A stretch of DNA of 64,000 nt from DATJSN01 sp035504095 (lineage in GTDB: Bacteria; Planctomycetota; Phycisphaerae; WQYP01). Each line of letters opens with the position of its first letter. The first letter of the stretch is position 1. The notes under the pieces are model-generated. The model was not told where the DNA came from. It made no database searches and was given only the letters and a program-made list of their open reading frames with translations. The position numbers and the translations under genes are program-made. The stretch spans positions 12,895 through 76,894 of the forward strand of contig DATJSN010000045.1 in NCBI GenBank assembly GCA_035504095.1, in the 5' to 3' direction. Positions 9,089 to 18,117 of the stretch are shown here, one piece after another.

Positions 9089-9398
9089 TCACCGCACTCC
9101 ATATCAATGCGAATGCATTATCCTATCGCTAAAAAACTTGTAAACCCATTTAACCAGTTAACTTGGAATTCTTCGAAATATTTGAACCCGTCTGGATTCT
9201 CACAGCGGTCTGCGTTATTCTATCCGGCGTGTAAGAGCCTCTAACCAAATTTGATGCGGATTCAGGCTCATTTTGGTTAGATGCTCTCAATCATCCAGGC
9301 CCTGCCGTTCCGGCCGGATATCGGTTTTTTCGGTTCAAGCTCCGGGCCCCCCTGCCGACATTGCTCCGCGGCGGGCCTCGCAGCCGGTGAATTTGCAA
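9089..9398. other. Intergenic space between trpS and ptsI
   Basis: Divergent intergenic region of 310 nt. It holds the small inverted repeat at 9234-9287 listed separately; I see no convincing promoter pair or extra gene. An open frame running into ptsI from 9273 begins inside the inverted repeat and is not family-like, so it is taken as non-coding. Confidence 0.6.
9234..9287. repeat. Mini inverted-repeat element
   Basis: 54-nt hairpin: arm AGAGCCTCTAACCAAA (9234-9249) is complementary to 9272-9287 with one mismatch, enclosing 22 nt. The first 12 nt of the arm equal the terminal arm of the 280-nt palindromic element at 47176, so this looks like an internally deleted or minimal form of that family. 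It lies about 110 nt before ptsI. Confidence 0.75.
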
Positions 9399-11156
9399 AT
9401 GGAAATTAAAAAAGGCATCGGTGTTTCCTCAGGGGTCACGGTAGCTCCCGCCTTGGTTCTTAGCGATGACGAACTTCGCATCGGACGTCGCTCGATTACT
9501 GAATCTGAAATTCCCGCCGAACGCAAACGCCTTCTCGCCGCCATCACCGCCGGCAGCGATGATATTCGCGATCTGCGGGACAGTACCTCGCGAAACCTGG
9601 GCAAAGAAACCGGCGCCATCTTCGATTTTCACCTGGGTCTGCTTAACGACACTCAGCTTATGCACACCATTACCCAGGGTATTGAACAGAGTCATTTCAC
9701 CGCCGAGTTTGCCGTCCATCGTGCCTTGCGCGACTATGGCAAAAACTTTCTGGAACATCCGGATGCCTATTTTCGTGAGCGTATCAAGGATATATACGAC
9801 ATCGAAAAACGTCTTCTGCAAAAGCTCATGGGACGGGAAAAAATCCGGCTCAGCGACGTCACCGGACCGGTGGTGATTATCGCCCGCGATCTGACCCCCT
9901 CACAAACCGCCTCGCTAAACAAGGATCTGGTTAAGGGAATCGCCATTGAGGCCGGTGGACAGACCAGCCACACCGCGATCATCGCCAATTCCATGGGAAT
10001 TCCCGCCGTCGTGGGCTTGGAAAACATGGCCCATGAAATTACCTCCGGCGACATGCTGATCATCAACGGCTACAGCGGTTTGGTGATCATTGATCCTGAT
10101 GAGGCCACCATCGCTGAACACAAGTTGTACGAAAAACGCCAGATTAAGTATGAAACTTCGCTCAATTCCATGCGTGATTTGCCCGCGCGTACCAAGAACG
10201 GCGTGGAAATTGAACTTATGGGCAATATCGAATTCCCGCATGAAGTCGACAACGCCCTGGACAAGGGCGCCATAGGAATCGGGCTATATCGAACTGAATT
10301 TCTCTATCTGGCCAGCGACCGTGAACCGACGGAAAGTGATCATTACGCCGCCTATGCCGAAGTTGCCCGTAGATTAGCGGGAAAACCCGTCGTTATTCGC
10401 ACTCTGGATCTCGGCGCGGATAAATACTCACCATTTCAGGATCAAATTCAGGAAGCCAACCCATTTCTCGGTTGCCGTTCTATTCGCCTGTGCCTGGCTA
10501 ACATTCGCATGTTCAAAACTCAATTGCGTGCGATCTTGCGCGCCAGCGTACTGGGTGATGTTCGGATGATGTTTCCGATGATTACCACGCCCATGGAGCT
10601 TCGTCAGGCCAAAATGGTCCTTAAAGACACCATGGAAGAGCTCGAAGAAGAAGGCATCCAATACAACCGGCACATGAAAACGGGCATGATGGTTGAAGTT
10701 CCATCTACCGCCATGGTTCCGCAATTGTTCGTGCGCGAGTGCGATTTTCTATCCATCGGCACCAACGACCTGATCCAATATACGCTCGCTGTTGATCGTG
10801 GAAATCAACGGGTCGCACCGCTTTACAGTGCCGCCAACCCCGCCGTGATTAAATTGATCCAGAATGTCGCTCGCTCGGGAAAACGAGCTGATCGCAGCGT
10901 TTCCCTGTGCGGAGAAATGGGCGGCGATCCCGAATTCACCATTTTGCTGGTGGGTCTGGGTCTGCGCACGCTTTCCATTGCGCCGCACAATATTCCCCAG
11001 GTGAAAAAAGTGATCCGCAGTATTCATACCGACCACGCGGAAAACATCGCGCGTCGCGTCATGAGCTTTGAAAATTCTCAACAAATTATGAATTTTCTGC
11101 GCGAAGAAACTCGCAAGGTCCTTCCTGACATCTTTCGCGAAGATCCTGGACATTAA
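9399..11156 (+). CDS. ptsI: Phosphoenolpyruvate-protein phosphotransferase (Enzyme I)
   Basis: Enzyme I of the PTS, which takes phosphate from PEP and passes it to HPr. The swivelling domain has the phosphorylated His in GGQTSHTAIIANSMGIPAVVG; the PEP-binding barrel shows GLYRTEFLY, LGADK, NPFLGCRSIRL, MMFPMITTPMEL, and the active-site LCGEMGGDP. Length 585 aa is close to the family norm. ATG at 9399 gives the standard MEIKKGIGVSSG N-terminus, with GGTGA upstream. No HPr or sugar permease gene is adjacent, so it may serve a regulatory PTS, or the partners lie elsewhere. Confidence 0.95.
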   Translation: MEIKKGIGVSSGVTVAPALVLSDDELRIGRRSITESEIPAERKRLLAAITAGSDDIRDLRDSTSRNLGKETGAIFDFHLGLLNDTQLMHTITQGIEQSHFTAEFAVHRALRDYGKNFLEHPDAYFRERIKDIYDIEKRLLQKLMGREKIRLSDVTGPVVIIARDLTPSQTASLNKDLVKGIAIEAGGQTSHTAIIANSMGIPAVVGLENMAHEITSGDMLIINGYSGLVIIDPDEATIAEHKLYEKRQIKYETSLNSMRDLPARTKNGVEIELMGNIEFPHEVDNALDKGAIGIGLYRTEFLYLASDREPTESDHYAAYAEVARRLAGKPVVIRTLDLGADKYSPFQDQIQEANPFLGCRSIRLCLANIRMFKTQLRAILRASVLGDVRMMFPMITTPMELRQAKMVLKDTMEELEEEGIQYNRHMKTGMMVEVPSTAMVPQLFVRECDFLSIGTNDLIQYTLAVDRGNQRVAPLYSAANPAVIKLIQNVARSGKRADRSVSLCGEMGGDPEFTILLVGLGLRTLSIAPHNIPQVKKVIRSIHTDHAENIARRVMSFENSQQIMNFLREETRKVLPDIFREDPGH

Positions 11157-11205
11157 CGAAACGCTTTTTTTGCCAGAGACTCTCTATTTCGTTTAAGATT
11201 GCTCT

Positions 11206-11484
11206 AGAATCTATCTCAAACCATAGCGAGAGCCGCGTTTGGCATCAAAGTGGTCAGATGCAAGGAAGAGCGACGAGGTTATATTCGAAAGATAATATGG
11301 TGAGGAGTGTTGACGCCGCAGATGGCCGCTTGGAGGCCAAACCCTTCGGGACGAGGCTGCCTGACCCCGAATCCGGCGTCGCACCTTCTCGCTGTATTGT
11401 ATTTTAATACTCGCTCGTCGATGCTCCTTGGCTCGGAGCCAGGCAGCCGACGTCGCGGCCTCGATATGTTTTGAGATAGATTCT
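11206..11484. repeat. Large palindromic element, copy A
   Basis: 279-nt imperfect palindrome filling most of the space between ptsI and the next gene. The outermost 15 nt (AGAATCTATCTCAAA at 11206) are perfectly complementary to 11470-11484, and pairing continues to GAGCCGCG with two mismatches and one bulge. Inside are two inverted copies of a sub-unit of the form CAAGG...CGACGAG-hairpin-GAG...GACGCCG, with small hairpins at 11279-11300 and 11396-11410, and a CCCTTCGGG hairpin at the centre. Copy B is at 47176. The element ends 1 nt before the next ATG, and its 3' arm holds the GAGAT that would act as ribosome-binding site. Confidence 0.85.
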
Positions 11485-11485
11485 T

Positions 11486-12010
11486 ATGCCCAAAGAAACA
11501 CTGTCTCCCCGAATACGGCACATTTTGCTTTTGAGTACAATGATTGTCCTCGGGTTGCTGGCTTTAGTATTTGCCGACTTGGTAATGCACTGGCGCGCGA
11601 AAGTTGACCGGATAGCATTTACGCCGCCTAGTCACGACTTTGTTCCCACCCAATCCAGTGTACTACTACTTAACGGCCGGTCACGATTAATCGACCGCTT
11701 CAGTATTTCATTAAATGGCGGCTTCTCTAATGATCCGCAGTCCTTAATTAATGAACTTTTTGGCCAGGTTCTTTCCGATGTATCGAGCGACCTTAACAAG
11801 ACTGGATCCCCGGAAGTTTCCTTATCGAATAACGGTCCATTTTATACTTATAAAGCTTTTTGGCCCAATAATCAGGGCTTCCTTTTCATGAACTTTTTGG
11901 TCAGTTCTGGTGAGCTTGAGGCCATCAGTTATTTTGGAATGGGCGAGAGTTTTCCACAGGACGATCAGTATTTTCAGGCGCTGTCTGTTAAAATATTCTC
12001 CGGAGACTAA
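11486..12010 (+). CDS. Anchored protein of unknown function
   Basis: 174 aa. Residues 12-34 form one hydrophobic segment (ILLLSTMIVLGLLALVFADLV) after a basic N-terminus, so the rest is likely outside the cytoplasmic membrane. The remainder is a mixed alpha/beta domain that I do not recognise; it contains no cysteine. The gene starts 1 nt after palindromic element A, whose closing stem covers the ribosome-binding region. It is followed closely by two other secreted or anchored unknown proteins on the same strand, so the three may act together. Confidence 0.7.
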   Translation: MPKETLSPRIRHILLLSTMIVLGLLALVFADLVMHWRAKVDRIAFTPPSHDFVPTQSSVLLLNGRSRLIDRFSISLNGGFSNDPQSLINELFGQVLSDVSSDLNKTGSPEVSLSNNGPFYTYKAFWPNNQGFLFMNFLVSSGELEAISYFGMGESFPQDDQYFQALSVKIFSGD

Positions 12011-12045
12011 AAAGCCGCAATTCGGCGGCGTTGTCCCTGGTGGAA

Positions 12046-13716
12046 ATGAGGAAAATAAATTTGTTGGTTCATAACCGTATGAAAATCTCCGCTTTTATTC
12101 TAACTTTTGTTGTCATCATTGCGTCGGCGTTCAACGATTCTGTAATGCTTTCTGCCCAGAATCAATCGTCGCTTCAAAGTCAACAGAATCCAGCCAGTCA
12201 GCCTGCTTTTGCATCACCTGATCAGGCCGGTGGACTTCCTCAGGCACTTTTGGCCGGTCCGCCAACTCTTGGTCCTATCTGGCGCGATGAGGAAGATGGC
12301 TTTCAGATTCGTCCGCCAGACGGCTGCATTGGTTACTATAAATCTCTGGCGGATTTGGCGCATTTCGAAAATCCCACACTCAAGTGGGACATCATCATTC
12401 ACCTTAGCAAACTCGCCCAACCCGCTGACGTTGATCCGCTGATGCAGGAAGTACTTGCAGAAGTTCGTCATCAGTTTCGGAACGTTGTTGTTTTGCAACA
12501 GAATCGACTGTATGTGTCGGGCCGGCGCGCCGGTTTGTTGGTGTTGCGGCTTGAATCCATAATCAATAAAACCCCCGTCGATTTAATATGGCAGCAGGTT
12601 TTTATCCAGGAAAACCCCACCACTTATTTCGTTTTAACATTTTCCTGTCCGCCGGATCAGGAAGCGGACGCGCGCGACATATTCACCCGCATGATCGGCA
12701 GTTTTCAGTTATTGGATGTTAAAAAAATGACTCAGGAGCGTGTGGCCGCGATACAAACAGGTCGCACATGGCTTCCCAAACAAACCGCGGAAAGTCTGCT
12801 CCCCAGCATGGATGCCCAGCCGCAATTATTTCGCATTGTTATCCATGGTCAGGATGCCGGTTATGTTCAATTGTCCGACTACCCCGGCGAAAAGGATGGC
12901 TTCAAAGGCATCTTTTGCGATTTGAATAGTCGCACTTTTTTACCCGACGGTTCCATGCTATTTTCAGAATCCAACTGGTTTTGGGCTTTTGCCCAACAAC
13001 CGGGCAAAACGGGCGCCGCCGCGAATTATTCTTCCTGGATTAAAATTCTTCAGCATTTAACTCCTATCAATAATCCACGGATCGTAGCGCTTCGGCAGGA
13101 ACGCCAGGTTGAAGTTGACCCGCTGACCAGGACTTTTAAAACCATTCATATAGACATTCCCTATCCAAATATGATTGTGCACTGGCAAACTGAATTGGGC
13201 ATACAGCAGTCGGGGTATTTTCCTTTACTGGACAAAAACGGCAACGTCACCGATGCCTATCAATTTCAATGTCGTATTCACGTCGAGCGCGACTACGATC
13301 TGGGCTGGCTGGAAATGCATCCCACTGCCTCCGAATCGAATGGCCCTTATGATTATACCTTTGGTTCGGACATGGCCCCCGCATTGCCCCCAGCCCTTGA
13401 ATTTCTTTGGCCCCGATTGGTAAATTTAAACACACCTTCAGAAATGGCGTTTCTGGTTTTTGACTCCGACCGAAGCGTCCCCAATTTGCGCGTCCTGAAA
13501 GTTCTTGGTCCTGAAAAAATTACCATTGGTTCTCAGCAGGTTCAGGCGTATCATTTAAGCGAAGAACTTGATCCTTCTGTCTGTGATTTATGGGTGGATG
13601 CAAGCGGACATCTGTTAAAATATCAAGCAGCTGATGACAGTGTCTGGCTCCCCACAACACAGGATCAAATGAGCGCTCTTTGGGCCAGACAGCTGGCGGA
13701 GATAAACGAAAAATGA
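12046..13716 (+). CDS. Secreted protein of unknown function
   Basis: About 556 aa with an N-terminal signal peptide: a basic stretch, then ISAFILTFVVIIASAF, with likely cleavage near SAQNQ. A Ser/Gln-rich linker follows. Residues about 85-230 look like a PsbP/DcrB-type alpha-beta sandwich (a WRDEEDGFQIRPPDG start and a repeated 'Y.VSGRRAGLL' strand pattern), but this is a fold guess. The C-terminal half is not recognised. ATG at 12046 has GGTGG nearby; the ATG at 12079 is an alternative. Neighbours suggest a periplasmic or envelope role. Confidence 0.65.
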   Translation: MRKINLLVHNRMKISAFILTFVVIIASAFNDSVMLSAQNQSSLQSQQNPASQPAFASPDQAGGLPQALLAGPPTLGPIWRDEEDGFQIRPPDGCIGYYKSLADLAHFENPTLKWDIIIHLSKLAQPADVDPLMQEVLAEVRHQFRNVVVLQQNRLYVSGRRAGLLVLRLESIINKTPVDLIWQQVFIQENPTTYFVLTFSCPPDQEADARDIFTRMIGSFQLLDVKKMTQERVAAIQTGRTWLPKQTAESLLPSMDAQPQLFRIVIHGQDAGYVQLSDYPGEKDGFKGIFCDLNSRTFLPDGSMLFSESNWFWAFAQQPGKTGAAANYSSWIKILQHLTPINNPRIVALRQERQVEVDPLTRTFKTIHIDIPYPNMIVHWQTELGIQQSGYFPLLDKNGNVTDAYQFQCRIHVERDYDLGWLEMHPTASESNGPYDYTFGSDMAPALPPALEFLWPRLVNLNTPSEMAFLVFDSDRSVPNLRVLKVLGPEKITIGSQQVQAYHLSEELDPSVCDLWVDASGHLLKYQAADDSVWLPTTQDQMSALWARQLAEINEK

Positions 13717-13750
13717 ACTTTCAGGTTACGCTCACTTATTTCAGGAATGT

Positions 13751-14515
13751 ATGAAAAATTTTCTTAAAACGATTGTATGGCTGGTCGTAGTTGCAACACT
13801 TGTTGCCGGCGGTGTCTCCCTCGTTCAGGTGTACGTGACCCGTCATTCCCTCCAGGTACAGCTTGAAAAACAACGCAAAGAATTTGAAGACATCATTGAC
13901 CGGCTTACCGGTCGTACGCGCCGCGCTCAACTCGTGGTGGACAGTCAGGTCGTCGATGGCTCCAGTCAGGTGGAAAGCACCACTCTGCTCTGGCAGGAAT
14001 ATACCGTCGGCCCGCAGGGTGAGCCGGAGGCCATGCCCATACAAAAATTCACTATCCCTGGCGATACGCCGCATATCGATGCATTGACCATTAAATTCCA
14101 GGATAGTTACGTGGAAGAGGGCGACCTGCTGAAAGGAAAAACCCTGGTTTTTTTCCGCCGCATCTATGGCGATTCGCAAGCCCCTGATCAGGGCGCATCG
14201 CTGCTTGGTCCGGACAATGTCCCCTTGGTCCTGTTGGGTAATGACGGTCAACCGCCGAATCATTTTCTAACAGAAATGTGGAACAACATCTGGCAATTGA
14301 TTGATAATCAGAAATTTGCTGAAAGCCAAGGCGTTGATGTTGCTGAGGGATCCGTAGCATACAAACAAGTTGTACCGGGTAAGCTGTATTCGATTTTTGC
14401 TCCCAACGACGGCAGTGGATTGGATTTTGTGGAGGAGATCGGGGAATCGGATCTGGTACAGGCGATGCTCAAGCAGGCCGACGAATCAGAATCCCAGACG
14501 CCATCGACTCCATAA
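13751..14515 (+). CDS. Membrane-anchored coiled-coil protein of unknown function
   Basis: 254 aa. An N-terminal membrane segment (residues 8-28) is followed by a short charged coiled coil (LQVQLEKQRKEFEDIIDRL) and then an unrecognised globular part with an acidic, Ser/Thr/Pro-rich tail. AGGA lies just before the ATG. Third gene in a row with an exported unknown product; no motif suggests an enzyme. Confidence 0.65.
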   Translation: MKNFLKTIVWLVVVATLVAGGVSLVQVYVTRHSLQVQLEKQRKEFEDIIDRLTGRTRRAQLVVDSQVVDGSSQVESTTLLWQEYTVGPQGEPEAMPIQKFTIPGDTPHIDALTIKFQDSYVEEGDLLKGKTLVFFRRIYGDSQAPDQGASLLGPDNVPLVLLGNDGQPPNHFLTEMWNNIWQLIDNQKFAESQGVDVAEGSVAYKQVVPGKLYSIFAPNDGSGLDFVEEIGESDLVQAMLKQADESESQTPSTP

Positions 14516-14583
14516 GGTCATTTGTAAGTATTAATTGTGAGTTCTCAAAGATGATTTAAGGAATGTCGCTTGACACAGTACTC

Positions 14584-14611
14584 TTGTATCGTACGGTCAA
14601 CACACTACAAT
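14584..14611 (+). promoter_or_regulatory. Candidate sigma-70-type promoter
   Basis: TTGTAT, 16-nt spacer, TACAAT, about 135 nt before the TPR protein gene. The area also has complementary AATGTCGC and GCGACATT about 65 nt apart that bracket it. Found by eye only. Confidence 0.4.
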
Positions 14612-14745
14612 CAGATTTGACGCGACATTGCGTCCAATCCGCAGCGCGGGCGATCTATTTTCAGCTTGCGGCTCGAAGCAAACCGCATGCAGTGGCGACA
14701 CAGCGGATGTTTTCTGTCATTTATTGTTAGTTGGGTAGCTCCAAT

Positions 14746-16152
14746 ATGGCGTCAGATGAAAACCCACCGGTAATTGAGGGACCGGGAAAAGGAAAAGCAT
14801 ATTTCGATCGCGCTCGTACCGTTGCGGACACCGGCAACTACGATTATGCCATCGACATGTTTATTGAAGGCCTTCTTCGCGAGCCTTTGAACATGAAGGA
14901 ACACGAAACGCTGCGCGACGTGGCACTGAGGCGCAAAGTAAAAGGCGGCAAGGCCGCCGGGGGTATATTTGGCGTCAAAGCCTACTTCAAGGGCAAATCT
15001 CCCAAGGAACAAATGCTCAACGCCGAATGGGTTCTTGCCAAGGACCCGGGCAACATCAGTGCCATGTTGACTCTTCTGCGCCAGGCGGCCGCAGCGGGCT
15101 ATAGAGAAGTAATTCAGTGGTTTGGACCTTTCGTGCTCCAGGCCAACCGCACACAGAAAAAACCTGATTCAAAAATATACGTCGAACTTGCGGACATTTA
15201 CGAAGGCATTGAAGAATTCGCCAAAGCCAGTGAAGCGGTCCAGCTTGCCCAGCAAATGGCGCCCACAGATGCAGAACTGGATGCGCGCATTAAGGAACTT
15301 GCGGCGCGCGAAACGCTTACCAAAGGCAAATACGAAACTGTTCAGGACTTCAAAGAATCGCTTCTGGATAAGGAAAAGACCAAGGACTTATTGCAAAAAG
15401 AAAGCCTGAGCAAGACTGATGAATTCAAACTTAAGATGATTGCCGAAGCCCGAGTCGCTTACGAACAGAACCCCACTGAACATCAAAACGTCGCCAAGCT
15501 GGTCAAGGCTTTGATTGACATCGAGACTGATGAATATGAAAACGAGGCCGCCGAGGTTTTGCAAAAAGCCTACGAACAGACAAGCACCTATCGCTACAAG
15601 ATGATGATGGGCGATGTCAGAATCAAACAATTCCGCAGGCGTACACGAATAGCCAGAGAACAGGCCAAGGCGCATCCTGAAGATCAGGCCTTAAAACAAA
15701 ATTACCACGATCTCGAGGCCGAACAATTGAAATTTGAACTGCAGGAATACACCGAGCGTGTGGAACACCTTCCGTCGGACATGACCGTTCAATATGAATA
15801 CGGACGGCGGCTCTATATGTCCAAGCGCTTCGACGAAGCCATAGGTGCGCTCCAGCAGGCGCAAAATAGCCCGCGATTTCGCTCAGACGCACTCTATTTT
15901 CTCGGGCGTTGTTTCCTTGAACAATCCATGAACCACGAAGCAGCCGAAACGCTGCAGCGCGCCATCGAAAGCTACGAACTTGCTGAGACGGGGGATCAAA
16001 AGAGCAAGGAAATGCATTATTGGCTTGCCCGCGCCTATGAGGCAGTCAACAAGCCAGCCGATGCCGAAAAAACCTATAGCCGCGTGACTCAATGGGACAT
16101 CGGATTTCGTGATGCCCGCCAGCGCCTTTCTGAACTGCGAAAACTGCGTTAA
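14746..16152 (+). CDS. TPR-repeat protein
   Basis: Cytoplasmic-looking tetratricopeptide-repeat protein, 468 aa, no signal or membrane segment. TPR-like pairs are visible at the N-terminus (AYFDRARTVADTGNYDYAIDMFIEGLLREP) and C-terminus (VQYEYGRRLYMSKRFDEAIGALQQAQ, then ALYFLGRCFLEQSMNHEAAETLQRAI, then MHYWLARAYEAVNKPADAEKTY). The middle (about 190-330) is a charged, coiled-coil-like region rich in Lys and Glu. Role unknown; such repeats usually mediate protein contacts. ATG at 14746 chosen; a TTG at 14731 is possible. Confidence 0.8.
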   Translation: MASDENPPVIEGPGKGKAYFDRARTVADTGNYDYAIDMFIEGLLREPLNMKEHETLRDVALRRKVKGGKAAGGIFGVKAYFKGKSPKEQMLNAEWVLAKDPGNISAMLTLLRQAAAAGYREVIQWFGPFVLQANRTQKKPDSKIYVELADIYEGIEEFAKASEAVQLAQQMAPTDAELDARIKELAARETLTKGKYETVQDFKESLLDKEKTKDLLQKESLSKTDEFKLKMIAEARVAYEQNPTEHQNVAKLVKALIDIETDEYENEAAEVLQKAYEQTSTYRYKMMMGDVRIKQFRRRTRIAREQAKAHPEDQALKQNYHDLEAEQLKFELQEYTERVEHLPSDMTVQYEYGRRLYMSKRFDEAIGALQQAQNSPRFRSDALYFLGRCFLEQSMNHEAAETLQRAIESYELAETGDQKSKEMHYWLARAYEAVNKPADAEKTYSRVTQWDIGFRDARQRLSELRKLR

Positions 16153-16171
16153 ATTTGATACCCAAATATAC

Positions 16172-16996
16172 TTAAGCCCCGGTCTTTTCGAGCACTACCA
16201 GCGCCCGAAATCCTAAAAGAGGCGCTAGCGGCGAACAGATGCGTTCTAAAGCTCGGGCTGTTGGAAATGCAAACTGTGGCAACAGCACTGGCTTGCTGAA
16301 TCCTCCGGATAATGGATATACCAGCATGCTGTGAATGTGTCGGCTCCGGATAGCCAAATCAGGAAAATGCTCGCGAAATTTGTTTACCTGACGAAAGAAC
16401 ATCAACGTCGGTATTGCCTGGTTGCTCGCGAATGCACCGACTCCGCGTGTCGCCGGAGCAAGTTCGCCTGCATGACCCGGCGAATGAGGAAAAATTTCCA
16501 CGCTCATATCCAACGGTTCCGGATGCATTAGTTTGTAAAAAACCCATGATACCGGCGATGCATAAGGTTCAGTCATCACCACTCTTCCGCCGCGGCTAAG
16601 TACGCGCTGTGCTTCAGTCAAAAACGTCAGCGGGTAAGCCAGATGATGCAGGACATCGTGCATGACGATATTATCGACAGATCCATCGGTAAAAGGCAGC
16701 CGCATGGCGTCTGCTGCTAGATCAATGTGTGAACACGGCACAACGTCTGTAACGATCGCGTCGGGGAAAAATGTTTTGAAATGGCCTGCTCCGCCCCCCA
16801 CTTCCAACACCCGGCCATGGCGATGCGGACCTGACGCATTACGCACCACAAACCAATCCGTCATCTGCTGGAAATATTCATTGTAAACTGCCCGAAGCAC
16901 GGGACGGTTATTCCAGGCAATGGCCCGAGCATCAAGAACTTCGCGATCGGCTTGCTCTTGTTTGGCGGCATCTTGATATGGTTTATCTTTAAACAC
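16172..16996 (-). CDS. SAM-dependent methyltransferase (class I)
   Basis: 274 aa. SAM-binding motif I is VLEVGGGAGHFKTFFP, followed by acidic motif II (DLAADAMRLPFTDGSVDNIV) and the HDVLHHL / RVLSRGGRVVMTEPY motifs typical of Methyltransf_11 proteins. The acceptor is unknown. GTG start 11 nt after the MCE-protein stop on the same strand, so probably cotranscribed with it. Confidence 0.85.
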   Translation of the reverse strand: MFKDKPYQDAAKQEQADREVLDARAIAWNNRPVLRAVYNEYFQQMTDWFVVRNASGPHRHGRVLEVGGGAGHFKTFFPDAIVTDVVPCSHIDLAADAMRLPFTDGSVDNIVMHDVLHHLAYPLTFLTEAQRVLSRGGRVVMTEPYASPVSWVFYKLMHPEPLDMSVEIFPHSPGHAGELAPATRGVGAFASNQAIPTLMFFRQVNKFREHFPDLAIRSRHIHSMLVYPLSGGFSKPVLLPQFAFPTARALERICSPLAPLLGFRALVVLEKTGA

Positions 16997-17007
16997 CGGA
17001 TCTAAAC

Positions 17008-18015
17008 TTAAAAATCCACGTGCAGGTCAAAACCTTCATCTTGAATCTGTTTAACCAGGGCATGTAAATCGTCGACTGTTCCTTTAAGCCGCTCAGTTAC
17101 ATCCAATAAAGCGTTGTATAATCGGGGATCCTTTACCAGCAATCCAGCCGTCCCTTGTCCCTGCTGGATTGAGCCGGCGATGCTATTGACCTTTTCCAGG
17201 ATTTGCGTCATTTGTGCACTCAAAGAAACAATACTTTGATGTGCCGCATCTGCCGAAGTATCGAATTTTTGAGCCGTTACCGACAATCCCTGCAGCGTGG
17301 TCTTAAGATTTTTTGATGATTCGTCGACGTTGGCGATGATTTCGCGAATCTGGCTCTGAAGTTTAGGATCAGCCAGAAGATTGTTAAGCGAATTGATCGT
17401 TGTATTAAGTCTCTGAATCAACGCACTCACGTTGTTTATGTTCGACGACGTCATATTTTGTTCTGTGGTGGAGGTTGTATTCACGGGTTGCAATAAAACA
17501 TGCATATCATCGGCTACCATGTCCAGCTTGCCGCTGAGCGTAGTGAATTGATCTTTTAAAGATGCGAAATCCTGTATAACAGAGTCCGGGATCAGTCCCG
17601 TTGACGCAAGTTGAGCATTCAAAACCGCGGAACCATCTTTAGGCAGTGTTGTGGCCGCCGGAGTGCCCACTACGCTCAAGGTCATATAAGGTCGGCCCAG
17701 GTTGTCAGCGCCAATGATTGCCCGCGTATTCTCAGGAAGACTCACGTCTCTGTAAACGCCGATGGTTATTTTCGCTGAACCCAAATCTTCGCTTAATTCC
17801 ACGGTGCGTACGGTGCCCACTGTCACGCCATTAAATGTAATAACGTCCTGGCTGTTCAGATTATCCGCACTCGGAGAAATTACAGTCACTTGATAGGGCG
17901 CGTTGGGACCAATCGCCGGCAGCCGCCCCAACAAGAACGCACCCCAGATTACCAAGGCGACGGAAATAACAATTGTCAGGCCGACAATAACGTCGCGAGC
18001 TCGTTCATTAATCAT
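17008..18015 (-). CDS. MCE/MlaD-domain lipid transport protein
   Basis: 335 aa. One N-terminal membrane helix (VIVGLTIVISVALVIWGAFLLG) is followed by an MCE domain (about residues 38-120, with NLNSQDVITFNGVTVGTV and IIGADNLGRPYMTL), then a long helical C-terminal part of about 200 residues likely to form a coiled coil. In known systems such proteins form hexameric rings that carry phospholipids between membranes together with an ABC transporter; no such transporter genes are adjacent here. Confidence 0.87.
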   Translation of the reverse strand: MINERARDVIVGLTIVISVALVIWGAFLLGRLPAIGPNAPYQVTVISPSADNLNSQDVITFNGVTVGTVRTVELSEDLGSAKITIGVYRDVSLPENTRAIIGADNLGRPYMTLSVVGTPAATTLPKDGSAVLNAQLASTGLIPDSVIQDFASLKDQFTTLSGKLDMVADDMHVLLQPVNTTSTTEQNMTSSNINNVSALIQRLNTTINSLNNLLADPKLQSQIREIIANVDESSKNLKTTLQGLSVTAQKFDTSADAAHQSIVSLSAQMTQILEKVNSIAGSIQQGQGTAGLLVKDPRLYNALLDVTERLKGTVDDLHALVKQIQDEGFDLHVDF

Positions 18016-18117
18016 ATTCTGCTTTCGCTCTTAGAGTTCCTTATCCGGCTTCTAGTTTCTCCACACAGGCTTCGAAAGGCAACTACCGCGGACCACAATT
18101 TGATTTAAGGTCTTTAG

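Noticed and set aside
11206..11484. Element A as an insertion sequence.
   Set aside because: No transposase frame fits in 279 nt; at most it is a non-autonomous element.
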